Below, in pieces: positions 33,873 through 43,489 of a stretch of 46,226 nucleotides of DNA. The number at the start of each line of letters is the position of its first letter. Position 1 is the stretch's first letter. The stretch is from the NCBI RefSeq assembly GCF_026126405.1, contig NZ_JAFMTQ010000019.1, positions 1 through 46,226 of the forward strand, read 5' to 3'. The notes beneath the pieces are model-generated. The model worked only from the letters and a program-made list of their open reading frames with translations, was not told the origin of the DNA and ran no database searches. The DNA is from Aureitalea sp. L0-47. GTDB taxonomy: Bacteria > Bacteroidota > Bacteroidia > Flavobacteriales > Flavobacteriaceae. Position numbers and translations under genes: made by a program.

Positions 33873-35333
33873 TTATGAAACCTTTTCGGGAATGTTCTCC
33901 AAGATCTCGAGGACGAACTTCCAGAATTTATGTGTGGAAGAAATACTGGCTCTTTCATCTGGCGAGTGAGCTCCCTTGATGGTTGGACCAAATGAGATCA
34001 TATCCATTCCCGGGTAATTCTGGCCCAGGATACCACATTCTAATCCTGCGTGACATGCTGCTACATTAGCCTTTTCACCGTTCATCTCTTCGTAAAGTTT
34101 GTCCATTACTTTCAGAATGGGGCTATCCATGTTTGGTGCCCAACCCGGATACGAACCTGTAAAGGACACTTCATAGCCGGAGAGCTCAAAGGCAGCTCGT
34201 AAGGATTCTGCCTGGTCGAACTTTGAAGATTCTACTGAGGATCGTGTTAAGTTGTCAATCTGTATTTTTCCTTCGGAAACCATCACCTTGGCAATGTTGT
34301 TTGAAGTTTCAACTAGATCGGCTATAGCGGGGCTCATTCTGAACACTCCGTTATCCGCCGTGTGCAAACTTCGAAGCAATTTCATTTTATCTTCGGAAGA
34401 CATCACCGCCGAAGGTACTGCTGTTTCCACAGTTGCTATTGAAAGCTCCTGCTCCAGCAATTTGTATTCATTCAGAATTGCCTCCTTCATAGTATTGAAA
34501 GTAGAGAGGAAACCTTCTTCAGCATCATTGGGAACCACCACAACAGCAAGACTCTCCCGGGGTATCGCGTTTCTAAGGCTTCCACCTTTGATCTCTGAAA
34601 GTTCCATGTAATTGGCAGTGGTATAAAGCAGACGGTTCATCATCTTATTAGCATTTCCCAGCCCTTTGTCGATATCCATACCACTGTGACCACCCTGAAG
34701 GCCTTTTACTTTGATGGTGTATCCTTTCGAATTCCCAGGAGCAGCCACACTTTGGTAGGTGCCTCTGGCAGTAACATCAACACCACCAGCGCAACCCACA
34801 CCTATTTCGTCATCTTCTTCAGTATCGAGGTTAAGTAGGATCTCTCCTTTCAGCACACCTCCCTGCAATTCCATAGCGCCTGTCATTCCGGTTTCTTCAT
34901 CAATGGTAAAAAGAGCTTCCAGATCCGGGTGTGGAATAGAATCACTTGCCAGGACTGCCATAATGGTTGCAACACCCAGGCCGTTGTCCGCTCCCAGCGT
35001 TGTGCCGTTGGCTCTCACCCAATCGCCGTCGATCAACATCTGTATTCCCTGGGTATCAAAATCGAATTCCGTATCGTTGTTCTTCTGATGTACCATGTCG
35101 AGGTGCGACTGCATGACGATGGCTTTTCGGTTCTCCATACCTGGAGTTGCCGGCTTTCGGATGATCACATTTCCGATGTGATCGACAACAGTTTCAAGAT
35201 TCAGATTTTCTCCAAATTCCTTCATAAAGGCAATTACTCTTTCTTCCTTCTTGGAAGGTCTGGGAACCGCGTTGAGATCGGCAAAATAAGACCAAACTTC
35301 CTTGGGTTCGAGTTGGCGTATAGCTTCGTTCAT
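33873..35333 (-). CDS. pepD: Aminoacyl-histidine dipeptidase (M20 family)
   Basis: This 486-residue cytosolic M20C dipeptidase, like PepD, cleaves Xaa-His dipeptides such as carnosine with two zinc ions. Motifs in order: the zinc site QSHLDMVHQ, GTTLGADNGLGVA (bridging Asp), FTIDEETGMTGA (catalytic Glu), NLDTEEDDEIGVGCAGG, GGHSGMDIDKG (dimerisation/lid), CHAGLECGIL, and the last ligand GAHSPDE. Length matches E. coli PepD (485). The start at 35333 gives the typical beginning AIRQLEPKEVWSYF. Confidence 0.95.
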   Translation of the reverse strand: MNEAIRQLEPKEVWSYFADLNAVPRPSKKEERVIAFMKEFGENLNLETVVDHIGNVIIRKPATPGMENRKAIVMQSHLDMVHQKNNDTEFDFDTQGIQMLIDGDWVRANGTTLGADNGLGVATIMAVLASDSIPHPDLEALFTIDEETGMTGAMELQGGVLKGEILLNLDTEEDDEIGVGCAGGVDVTARGTYQSVAAPGNSKGYTIKVKGLQGGHSGMDIDKGLGNANKMMNRLLYTTANYMELSEIKGGSLRNAIPRESLAVVVVPNDAEEGFLSTFNTMKEAILNEYKLLEQELSIATVETAVPSAVMSSEDKMKLLRSLHTADNGVFRMSPAIADLVETSNNIAKVMVSEGKIQIDNLTRSSVESSKFDQAESLRAAFELSGYEVSFTGSYPGWAPNMDSPILKVMDKLYEEMNGEKANVAACHAGLECGILGQNYPGMDMISFGPTIKGAHSPDERASISSTHKFWKFVLEILENIPEKVS

Positions 35334-35418
35334 TTCAGTATAATTTACACTTCAAATTTAAGGTTTTCAGAAGGGGAGAAAAAATATTAGATACAAGAAT
35401 TCTTTGTATGTTTGGCAC

Positions 35419-36489
35419 ATGCCCAAAAAGAGGACAAGACTCATACTCGCCCTACTGCTGCCAGCTCAAATACTGCTGCTCCAGTTGTTGAAATTCTTCC
35501 CTGAGTTTGTAGAAACCTATTATAGCAGAGGGTTTTATCCAATCCTTTCCAAAGCATCCCGATACCTTTTTGGATGGATCCCCTTTTCCCTGGGGGATCT
35601 GTTCTACTTGCTAATAGGTATAATGGCGATTCGTTGGCTGATAAAGAATTTCAGACGATTATGGACAGAGCCCGTCCGTTTCCTAATTGATATAGTTGCT
35701 ACCGTATCCATAGTTTATTTCATGTTCCATATACTCTGGGGACTCAATTATTACAGACAGCCTTTACACAAGACATTAGATCTGGACTACGACTATACCA
35801 CAGAGCAATTGATTGAAACAACGAAACGACTAATTACAAAGTCGAACAACATGCACCGTGAGCTTGGTTACGCAGATAGTGTGAAAATCGACCTGCCTTA
35901 TTCTCAAAAGGAGATCTTTAAAAAATCCCTGGATGGCTATGAGACTCTTTCAAAACAATACCCGGATCTGGCGTACAGTCCGAAAAGCCTTAAAAAAAGT
36001 GGTTGGAGCCTGGGGCTCACTTACATGGGATACAGCGGATACTACAACCCTTTTTCGGGAGAAGCACAGGTGAACAACCTCATTAAAACCTACAAATTCC
36101 CTGTTGTAAGTTGCCATGAAGAGGCTCACCAAATTGGCTTTGCCGCTGAGAATGAGGCAAATTTCATTGCTACCCTTGCCACAATTAATAATAGTGATCC
36201 CTACATACAGTACAGTGGATATATTTTTGCGCTTCGATACTGTGTGAACGAGATAGCGAGAAGGGATATTGACACTTATCACCAATTGATTGAGACTATT
36301 AATCCGGGGATATTGGCGAGCTATAAAGAAATGCGGGATTTCTGGCTGAGCTACGAAAATCCCTTTGAAAATATATCCAAGGGTTTTTGGGACCAGTTTC
36401 TGAAAGCAAATAACCAATCCAAAGGGATCATGAGTTACAGCTATATGGTGGCCCTGGTGGTGAACTACTTCGAAGACCGTCGGTTCTAG
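35419..36489 (+). CDS. DUF3810 membrane protein, putative zinc metallopeptidase
   Basis: From the ATG at 35419 this gives 356 residues; the longer frame starts with a TTG at 35404. Three membrane helices occupy roughly residues 7-24, 58-76 and 88-108. A large outer domain follows with the HExxH-type motif SCHEEAHQIGFAAENEANF (HEEAH at 233-237) and an acidic E-N-E-A segment 7 residues later that could supply a third zinc ligand. The family is named DUF3810 and is widespread in Bacteroidota; peptidase activity is inferred from the motif only. It is transcribed divergently from pepD. Confidence 0.87.
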   Translation: MPKKRTRLILALLLPAQILLLQLLKFFPEFVETYYSRGFYPILSKASRYLFGWIPFSLGDLFYLLIGIMAIRWLIKNFRRLWTEPVRFLIDIVATVSIVYFMFHILWGLNYYRQPLHKTLDLDYDYTTEQLIETTKRLITKSNNMHRELGYADSVKIDLPYSQKEIFKKSLDGYETLSKQYPDLAYSPKSLKKSGWSLGLTYMGYSGYYNPFSGEAQVNNLIKTYKFPVVSCHEEAHQIGFAAENEANFIATLATINNSDPYIQYSGYIFALRYCVNEIARRDIDTYHQLIETINPGILASYKEMRDFWLSYENPFENISKGFWDQFLKANNQSKGIMSYSYMVALVVNYFEDRRF

Positions 36490-36575
36490 GGGTTTTCGGC
36501 TGTTAAAGGAAGGTTAAGAATTCAATACTTGCGATATCGCTTCCTTATCTTTAGCTTCTTTAATAAATCAACCAA

Positions 36576-39536
36576 ATGAAAAAACACTATCTATTCTTAG
36601 TGGTGTTCTTCGCTTTTACTTTTGTTCACGCACAGGAATATTTTCCCAAAAATGACGGGGTAAAAGAGAAAAATACCAACTTCACTGCATTTACAAATGC
36701 CACAATTTACATTACTCCATCTCAGAAAATAGAGAATGGAACCTTACTCATCCGGGATGGAAAAGTAGTTGCTGCTGGTAAATCGGTTAGAATTCCCGGC
36801 AATGCCGTGACCACCAACCTTGATGGTAAATACATTTATCCTTCTTTCATAGATGCGTACACGGGCTTTGGAGTCGAAAAACCAAAACGAGCTGAAGGCC
36901 GGGGTAGGTCACCTCAGTATGATCCTTCCCGAGAAGGATTCTACTGGAACGACCATATCAAGTCGGAGCAGCAGGCCATTTCTAAGTTCAAATACGATAA
37001 GAAGAAAGCCGGTGATTTCCGAAAGGCCGGATTTGGAGTTCTGAATACTCACGTAATGGATGGAATTGCCAGGGGAACAGGAGTTCTTGTAGCGCTGAAC
37101 GATGAAGACGACGCCGCAACACGCATCCTGGACGATGCTTCCGCTCAATTCTTTTCGTTCGATAAAAGTGTTACCAGCCGACAGTCATACCCTTCTTCCC
37201 TTATGGGTTCCTTGGCGCTACTTCGTCAGCTTCACTGGGATTTGGATTGGTACGAAAAAGGCAACTCTACTACCCGGGACAGGTCTTTGGAAGCTCTATT
37301 GGCCAACAAAGGACTCCCCGCAATCATAGAGGCGGGTGACAAAGGCAACAATTTAAGAGCCGATAAGATCAGTGATCAGTTCAATCGCAACTACATCATC
37401 GTTGGTGGTGGAGATGAGTATGAACTAATAGACGAGATCAAAGCGACGAATGCGAATTACATCATTCCTATCAATTTTCCCGATGCGTACGATGTAAGTG
37501 ATCCGTTTGCGACAAAATATATTTCTCTTGAAGATATGCGTAACTGGAACCAGGCGCCGGGCAATCCTAAGGCCCTGACGGATAAAGGTGTGAATTTCGC
37601 ATTAACTACTTTTGAATTGAAGTCACCTTCAGCCTTCAAAGGGAAGTTAATGAAGGCATTCGAATACGGCTACGACAAGACAAAAGCACTAGAGGCGCTA
37701 ACTACCGTGCCGGCAGCAATACTGGGAAAAAGTGACGAAATAGGCACATTAGAAAAAGGAAAGTACGCCAACTTCCTGATTACCTCGGGACCTGTTTTTG
37801 AAAAAGAGACAACGCTCTACGAGAACTGGGTTCAGGGACGTAAACATGTGATCAATAACATGACCCAGAAGGACATTCGTGGAAAGTACAATTTAAATGG
37901 CGGAGGAAAGACCTATGAATTGACCTTGTCCGGGGAAGCTTCTAAACCTAAGGCAGAAGTGAAACTGGGAGAGAAAAAATTTCCAGCCAAACTCGAGTAT
38001 AAAGATAACTGGCTCACCTTGTCCTTTAAGGATGATGAAAAGGGAGAATCGTATCGCACTAATGCAGTTATTCCCTCGGAGGGAAGCTCTTTCTCAGGAA
38101 AAATGGTTTTGCCTAGCGGAGTAGAGACTAGATTTAGCGCATCCAGAACCGGCGAGGCAGACCCTTCAGAAAAGAATGAAAAGAAAGATGAAAATGAAGC
38201 TCCTGAAATAGTTGCGGTTACCTATCCGAATGTGAGCTACGGATTCAAGTCGAAGCCCAGACCGCAAAACATGCTGTTTAAAAATGCAACCGTATGGACC
38301 GGTGAAGATGCAGGAGTTCTTAATAATACAGATGTTCTGGTTAAAAATGGAAAGATCGTTCAGGTAGGCAAAAACCTAAGCGCGTCAGGTGCTTTGGTGG
38401 TAGATGCCACAGGTAAACACCTTACAGCAGGTGTTATTGATGAGCATTCTCATATTGCGGCATTGTCCATTAACGAGTCGGGGCAGAATTCATCTGCAGA
38501 AGTATCCATAGAAGACGTTGTGGATCCCGAAGATATAGGCATCTACCGAAACCTCGCGGGCGGTGTTACATCCATACAGGTCCTTCACGGTTCGGCTAAT
38601 CCAATTGGTGGGCGTTCTGCTATCTTAAAACTAAAATGGGGTGAGAGTGCCGATAAACTTATCTACGACAACAGTCCGAAGTTTATCAAATTCGCTCTGG
38701 GTGAAAACGTGAAACAATCGAACTGGGAAAGTTATTCGCGATTCCCTCAAACCCGTATGGGTGTGGAACAGCTGTATGTAAACTACTTCAACCGTGCCAA
38801 AGAATATGAAGCGAAAAAGAAAAGTGGACAACCCTACCGCTATGATGAAGAGATGGAAGTACTTGTTGAAATACTGAATGGCGAGCGCTTCATAAGTTGT
38901 CACTCCTATGTACAGAGTGAGATCAATATGTTGATGAAAGTTGCCGAGAAATTCAATTTCCGGGTGAACACGTTCACGCACATATTGGAAGGTTACAAGG
39001 TTGCAGATAAAATGGCGGCCCACGGTGTTGGCGGCTCTACCTTCAGTGACTGGTGGGCTTATAAATACGAAGTGAATGATGCCATTCCTTATAATGCGGC
39101 AATCATGGCGAGCCAGGGAGTGACTGTTGCCATCAACAGTGACGACTCAGAAATGTCCCGAAGGTTGAACCAGGAAGCGGCCAAAGGTGTAAAATATGGT
39201 GGAATGAGCGAAGAAGAAGCCTGGAAGATGGTAACCATCAATCCGGCTAAATTGCTACATATTGACGACAGAACCGGAAGTATCAAGGAAGGTAAAGACG
39301 CCGATCTTGTGCTGTGGAGCGATCATCCGCTTTCGGTATATGCAAAAGCTGAGAAGACCATCATCGATGGAACTGTTTATTTCGACATAGAACAAGACAA
39401 GGCAAAGCGACAGGCAATCAAAACTGAACGCACCAAGCTTATCAACATGATGCTTTCAGAAAAAAACGGAGGCGCAAAAACGAGACCTCCGAAAGGAAAA
39501 GACAAGATTCGTTTTGAATGTGAAACCATAAACTAA
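36576..39536 (+). CDS. Secreted two-module amidohydrolase
   Basis: This 986-residue protein has a signal peptide (TFVHAQ). It contains two amidohydrolase modules. The first (about 40-420) has the composite beta domain (FTNATIYITPSQKIENGTLLIRDGKVVAAG), but the usual HxH metal motif reads DAY (93-95), so it is probably inactive. A beta-sandwich linker follows (about 430-535). The second module (about 570-960) has an intact HSH at 624-626, then CHSYVQSE, FTHILEGY, NSDDSE and the closing GSIKEGKDADLVLWSDHPL, like imidazolonepropionase-related hydrolases. Expected chemistry is hydrolysis of a cyclic amide or peptide outside the cytoplasm; the substrate is unknown. It is followed 7 nt later by a third such module. 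Confidence 0.9.
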   Translation: MKKHYLFLVVFFAFTFVHAQEYFPKNDGVKEKNTNFTAFTNATIYITPSQKIENGTLLIRDGKVVAAGKSVRIPGNAVTTNLDGKYIYPSFIDAYTGFGVEKPKRAEGRGRSPQYDPSREGFYWNDHIKSEQQAISKFKYDKKKAGDFRKAGFGVLNTHVMDGIARGTGVLVALNDEDDAATRILDDASAQFFSFDKSVTSRQSYPSSLMGSLALLRQLHWDLDWYEKGNSTTRDRSLEALLANKGLPAIIEAGDKGNNLRADKISDQFNRNYIIVGGGDEYELIDEIKATNANYIIPINFPDAYDVSDPFATKYISLEDMRNWNQAPGNPKALTDKGVNFALTTFELKSPSAFKGKLMKAFEYGYDKTKALEALTTVPAAILGKSDEIGTLEKGKYANFLITSGPVFEKETTLYENWVQGRKHVINNMTQKDIRGKYNLNGGGKTYELTLSGEASKPKAEVKLGEKKFPAKLEYKDNWLTLSFKDDEKGESYRTNAVIPSEGSSFSGKMVLPSGVETRFSASRTGEADPSEKNEKKDENEAPEIVAVTYPNVSYGFKSKPRPQNMLFKNATVWTGEDAGVLNNTDVLVKNGKIVQVGKNLSASGALVVDATGKHLTAGVIDEHSHIAALSINESGQNSSAEVSIEDVVDPEDIGIYRNLAGGVTSIQVLHGSANPIGGRSAILKLKWGESADKLIYDNSPKFIKFALGENVKQSNWESYSRFPQTRMGVEQLYVNYFNRAKEYEAKKKSGQPYRYDEEMEVLVEILNGERFISCHSYVQSEINMLMKVAEKFNFRVNTFTHILEGYKVADKMAAHGVGGSTFSDWWAYKYEVNDAIPYNAAIMASQGVTVAINSDDSEMSRRLNQEAAKGVKYGGMSEEEAWKMVTINPAKLLHIDDRTGSIKEGKDADLVLWSDHPLSVYAKAEKTIIDGTVYFDIEQDKAKRQAIKTERTKLINMMLSEKNGGAKTRPPKGKDKIRFECETIN

Positions 39537-39543
39537 TCCAACC

Positions 39544-40836
39544 ATGAAAACAGTTAAACAAATTTTAGTAGCCTTAGTTGTGAGTGTTGGATTACAGACA
39601 TTCGCGCAACAGACACCGGCCCCGGCTCAATCGGAGGCCATAACCATAACAGGTGCCGCCGCTCATATAGGTAACGGCTCTGTGATCGAGAACAGCGTGA
39701 TCGTATTCGAAGATGGCGTTATTACTGCCATTGGCGGTTCAGGAACAGCCACGAAAGGAAGAGTAATAAATGCCACTGGAAAACATGTTTATCCGGGGTT
39801 CATTGCTCCCGGGAAGTCGCTGGGACTGGTAGAAGTAAATGCCGTAAGAGCGAGTAACGACCAGGATGAGATAGGGAATTTCATCCCAAATATACGTTCG
39901 CTTATCGCCTACAATGCGGAAAGCCGTGTGGTAGAGAGTATGCGTCCTAATGGGGTGCTATTGAGCCAGATAAGCCCAAAAGGTGGTAGGATCTCAGGGA
40001 CCTCATCCATTGTGCAATTCGACGCATGGAACTGGGAAGACGCCGCTGTTAAAGTAGACGACGGCATCCACATGAACTGGCCGGGTAGCTTCTCCAGAGG
40101 GAGATGGTGGCTGGGTGAACCAAGAGGATGGAAACCGAATAAGAACTACAGTTCCAACCTCAGTGAAATAAGAGATTATCTGCGAAACTCGAAAGCCTAT
40201 GGTATGAGCTCTAAGGAATCAATGAACGAAGGTTTTGAAGCCATGCAGGGATTGTTCGACGGCAGCAAGAAGTTATACATATACACCCAGGGAGAAAAAG
40301 AAATGACCGATGCAGTGACCCTGGTAAAGGAAGAAGGTGTGAAGGATGTGGTTATCGTAGGTGGTTATGAAGCTTATAAGATCATTCCATTCCTAAAACA
40401 ACACAATATTCCTGTTTTAGTACGACAAACTCATTCTCTACCACTAAGGGCAGATGATGATTACGATTTACCTTTCAGACTACCTAAAATGCTTGTGGAC
40501 GGAGGTTTATTAGTGGGGTTGCAGAATGCCAGTATGTCTAATTTCCAAACGAGAAACTTACCCTTCTATGCGGGTCAGCTAGTAGGTCAGGGTATGGATA
40601 AGGAGACAGCTCTGCAATTGATCACAGGAAATACCGCCAAAATCCTTGGGATAGATGACGCCTACGGTACACTGGAAACAGGGAAAAGTGCTACGCTATT
40701 TGTGAGCGAAGGAGATGCCCTGGATATGCGAACCAACCAGCTTTCCCATGCCTTTATCGATGGTAGGGAAATTTCCCTTGAAACCCACCAAACCGAGCTA
40801 TGGCAACGGTATATGGAGAAATACTCACGTAAATAA
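39544..40836 (+). CDS. Secreted amidohydrolase-like protein with degraded metal site
   Basis: This 430-residue protein has a signal peptide (LQTFAQ). The composite domain is present (ITGAAAHIGNGSVIENSVIVFEDGVITAIGG) and the C-terminal half keeps METALQLITGNTAKILGIDDAYGTLETGKSATLFV. Where active relatives carry HxH after the first strand it reads APGKS (about 88-92), and no clear metal-binding Asp is visible. It resembles the first module of the preceding protein more than the second. Probably a structural partner of the upstream enzyme, with which it is cotranscribed. Confidence 0.85.
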   Translation: MKTVKQILVALVVSVGLQTFAQQTPAPAQSEAITITGAAAHIGNGSVIENSVIVFEDGVITAIGGSGTATKGRVINATGKHVYPGFIAPGKSLGLVEVNAVRASNDQDEIGNFIPNIRSLIAYNAESRVVESMRPNGVLLSQISPKGGRISGTSSIVQFDAWNWEDAAVKVDDGIHMNWPGSFSRGRWWLGEPRGWKPNKNYSSNLSEIRDYLRNSKAYGMSSKESMNEGFEAMQGLFDGSKKLYIYTQGEKEMTDAVTLVKEEGVKDVVIVGGYEAYKIIPFLKQHNIPVLVRQTHSLPLRADDDYDLPFRLPKMLVDGGLLVGLQNASMSNFQTRNLPFYAGQLVGQGMDKETALQLITGNTAKILGIDDAYGTLETGKSATLFVSEGDALDMRTNQLSHAFIDGREISLETHQTELWQRYMEKYSRK

Positions 40837-40850
40837 AAGTAAATGCAAAG

Positions 40851-40872
40851 GCGGCCTTCGGGCCGCTTTTTT
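40851..40872 (+). terminator. Rho-independent terminator
   Basis: GCGGCC, tetraloop TTCG, GGCCGC, then TTTTTT. It closes the amidohydrolase operon. Confidence 0.93.
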
Positions 40873-40887
40873 ATTGAATTATTAGTT

Positions 40888-40919
40888 TTTCTGAAAATGA
40901 TCCAAAGTAATTATCTTTA
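40888..40919 (+). promoter_or_regulatory. Promoter-like sequence before the SnoaL-like remnant
   Basis: TATCTTTA (40912-40919) differs by one base from TAnnTTTG; TTTCTG (40888-40893) lies 18 nt upstream in the -33 position. It would have served the decayed gene at 40945 and may now transcribe the glycoside hydrolase gene at 41091. Confidence 0.35.
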
Positions 40920-40944
40920 TTGCTTAAGTTCTTAATATTCAGAA

Positions 40945-41078
40945 ATGACCGAAAGAGAAAAGATCATTGAATGTATAAACAAGCTCTTTGTTTATACCGA
41001 TGAACAAAATTGGAATGGCGAATACACTCCATGAAAAACAACCTTAAATACACCCAGGGCAATATGCTCCTTGATTAA
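40945..41078 (+). pseudogene. Remnant of a SnoaL-like (NTF2 superfamily) gene with large internal deletion
   Basis: An ATG at 40945 opens a 29-codon frame (MTEREKIIECINKLFVYTDE...), which looks like the N-terminal helix of flavobacterial SnoaL-like proteins. It ends at a TGA at 41032. From 41034 on, in another frame, the codons read NNLKYTQGNMLLD and a TAA at 41076-41078, which looks like the C-terminal strand of the same family (NLKYxxGN). About 100 middle codons appear to be missing. The pieces are joined out of frame, so no functional protein is possible. The assignment rests on remembered family patterns, not a search. Confidence 0.6.
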
Positions 41079-41090
41079 ACTCTTCACCTT

Positions 41091-43481
41091 ATGAAAAAAC
41101 AGCTGTTGGTTTTTGGGGCGATACTGCTTATTGCTGCTTCCTGTAATAAGGAAGAAAAGCAACTGTCCATTGCTGAAATCTTAAAGGACAGTCCCAGCAT
41201 AGAAGGAAAAAAAGAATATTTGGCTTCACCCTATGTCACTGCGGGAGACCGGGTTTATATGGTAGGACAGCAGGACGGATCTTTTCCTGAATTAGGCTGG
41301 CATATCCAGGGTGAAATGAGTGGAATCTGGAACCATCCAATCAAATTAATGGATGGTTTTGAGATCGATATCATGGTAGACAGCACCCTGACGCGCTTAA
41401 ACAAGGCTTCAAAATTCACCAATTTTCCCTACGCGAATCAACACGAATTTGACCTTAAGGAAATAGGCCTTAGTGCAACACGATCACAATTTGTTCCCGA
41501 CGGAAAGCAAGGATTGGTGGTTCAGGTTGCAATTACCAATAGTGAATCCACCGCTAAAGATTTAAAGATCAGTTATCGGGCAAATGTTGATCTTCGGCCT
41601 ACCTGGCTGGGAGAGCGCACCGAAATGAATGATGAAAGTGATACAGGTACGTATAACGCCATTGAAGAAACTATGACATTTAAGGATGGTGGCAATCCCT
41701 GGTATGTGAAATTCGGTGCGGATGTCAAGGCCACCACTGAAGCTTTTATGGCCCCTAACTACAAAGGAAAAGGTCAGGGTGGATTGCTGAATTACGAGCT
41801 GCCTCTAGGTGCAAACGAAACAAAGACCATTTCATTCTTTATAGCCGGTTCCTACCAATCAGAAAATGATTTGAACGCTACTTATAAGCAAATCAGTTCG
41901 AACTATGGCCGAATGATCAGGGCAAAAAAAGAACGCTATGAAGGCCTGGCAAGGCAAACGAAACTCACCGTGCCGGATAAAGAAATTGAACAAGCATTCG
42001 AATGGGTGAAGTACAACTGCGACTGGCTGGTTCGTTCTGTTCCCGAAGTGGGTACTGGTATCGGTGCCGGTATCCCCGATTATCCCTGGTGGTTCGGAGT
42101 GGATAGCGAATACGCACTGCAAGGCTATATGGCAATCGGTCAAAGAGATGCGGTTTACAATACGATTAAATTGCTGGACAGTGTTTCTGAAGCAGTAAAT
42201 GGCAACGGCCGGATCATACATGAGATGTCTACCAACGGGGCAGTGTTTAATCCCGGGAACATCAATGAAACTCCCCAGTACGCAACCCTTATCTGGAAGA
42301 TCTATCAATGGAATGGTGACAAGGAATTCCTCCAAAAATATTTCCCAACGATTAAAAAAGGGCTTAACTGGCTGATGACAGAAAAGGACGCCGATGGAAA
42401 CCTATTCCCCGATGGTTTCGGGATGATGGAGATCCACGGACTCGACAGCGAGATGATCGATGTAGCCGCATACACCCAAAAAGCATTCAAGGATGCATCC
42501 TACATAGCTGATGCTCTGGGAGACTACAAATTAGCACAGGAGTATTTCGAGAAAGCCGAAGCAATTCAGAAGAAAATAAATGAAGAGTTCTGGAGTGAGG
42601 AGTTCAGATCGTACGCAGATTTCATCGGCACGGACGAACAGGCCCTTCATCTTATCGAAGATGCTATTGTAAGGGCAGACACTCTCGGCAAGCCCTGGGC
42701 CGTTGAAGAATTGAAACAAACAAGAGAGGCCATTAAAAAGAATCCTTCGTCTACAGCGCGGCCTTTTGTGCTCCACCATAACTGGGTGGTGAATACCCCA
42801 ATGGAAGTTGGGTTGGCGACCGACGATAAAGCACAGCTAGCCCTGGTCACCGCAGAAAAATATGTAAATCCTTTTGGTGTATTTGTGACGGGGATAGACA
42901 GGGACGAGTCGGCAGGATCTGATGACGGTTCTTTCAAGGGGAGCAAGATATTCTCCTATACCGGTGCAGTGATGACCCTGCCCACAGGCGTACAGATCGT
43001 TTCTGAAAATAACTACGGAAGGCCTGATAAGGCCCTGAATTACCTTAAACGTATGACGCGCTCTTTCAGTTACGCCCTGCCCGGAAGTATTTACGAAGTT
43101 TCCCCGGATTACGGTATGATGACCCAGGCCTGGAATGTGTATAGTTATGCCGTTCCCATTGTGGAACAATTCTTCGGAATTCGCCCGGACGCCGCTAATA
43201 AAAAGGTAGTAATAGAACCAAAGCTGCCGTCCACCTGGAAGGTAGCTGCTTTGGAAAATGTACCCATTGGGGATAATGAGGTTTCTGTTTTCATTTCAGA
43301 AGGAAAAATAAAACTAATTCAAACTAAAAACGACTGGCTCGTCGAACTACGACTACCGATGACGGAAGATTCACAGATAAATCCTATTTTGGGTGAGGTC
43401 GATATAACGGAAGATTCCGAAGCAGGGGTCTATATAGTGAAATCGGTGAATGCCATGATTGAAGTTAATTACAACAACTAA
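41091..43481 (+). CDS. Lipoprotein glycoside hydrolase (glycogen-debranching-like, six-hairpin fold)
   Basis: This 796-residue lipoprotein (signal ending LLIAASC) has an N-terminal beta domain of about 280 residues and a C-terminal (alpha/alpha)6 barrel similar to amylo-alpha-1,6-glucosidase/GDE-C and related families. Barrel features include the start WVKYNCDWLVRSVPEVGTG, PDYPWWFGVDSEYALQGY (substrate pocket aromatic and acidic residues), HEMSTNGAVFNPGNINETP, ATLIWKIYQWNGDKEFL, DGFGMMEIHGLDSEMIDVAAYT and RPFVLHHNWVVNTPMEVGLA. It closes with a small beta domain. It probably cleaves an alpha-linked oligosaccharide on the cell surface or in the periplasm. An esterase lipoprotein gene follows 8 nt later. 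Confidence 0.85.
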   Translation: MKKQLLVFGAILLIAASCNKEEKQLSIAEILKDSPSIEGKKEYLASPYVTAGDRVYMVGQQDGSFPELGWHIQGEMSGIWNHPIKLMDGFEIDIMVDSTLTRLNKASKFTNFPYANQHEFDLKEIGLSATRSQFVPDGKQGLVVQVAITNSESTAKDLKISYRANVDLRPTWLGERTEMNDESDTGTYNAIEETMTFKDGGNPWYVKFGADVKATTEAFMAPNYKGKGQGGLLNYELPLGANETKTISFFIAGSYQSENDLNATYKQISSNYGRMIRAKKERYEGLARQTKLTVPDKEIEQAFEWVKYNCDWLVRSVPEVGTGIGAGIPDYPWWFGVDSEYALQGYMAIGQRDAVYNTIKLLDSVSEAVNGNGRIIHEMSTNGAVFNPGNINETPQYATLIWKIYQWNGDKEFLQKYFPTIKKGLNWLMTEKDADGNLFPDGFGMMEIHGLDSEMIDVAAYTQKAFKDASYIADALGDYKLAQEYFEKAEAIQKKINEEFWSEEFRSYADFIGTDEQALHLIEDAIVRADTLGKPWAVEELKQTREAIKKNPSSTARPFVLHHNWVVNTPMEVGLATDDKAQLALVTAEKYVNPFGVFVTGIDRDESAGSDDGSFKGSKIFSYTGAVMTLPTGVQIVSENNYGRPDKALNYLKRMTRSFSYALPGSIYEVSPDYGMMTQAWNVYSYAVPIVEQFFGIRPDAANKKVVIEPKLPSTWKVAALENVPIGDNEVSVFISEGKIKLIQTKNDWLVELRLPMTEDSQINPILGEVDITEDSEAGVYIVKSVNAMIEVNYNN

Positions 43482-43489
43482 TCACCACC

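Noticed and set aside
38701-38716. Possible parS site (CGTGAAACA half-site)
   Set aside because: Only the right half matches the TGTTTCACGTGAAACA consensus; the left half (GTGAAAA) does not, and it lies inside a coding region far from parAB.
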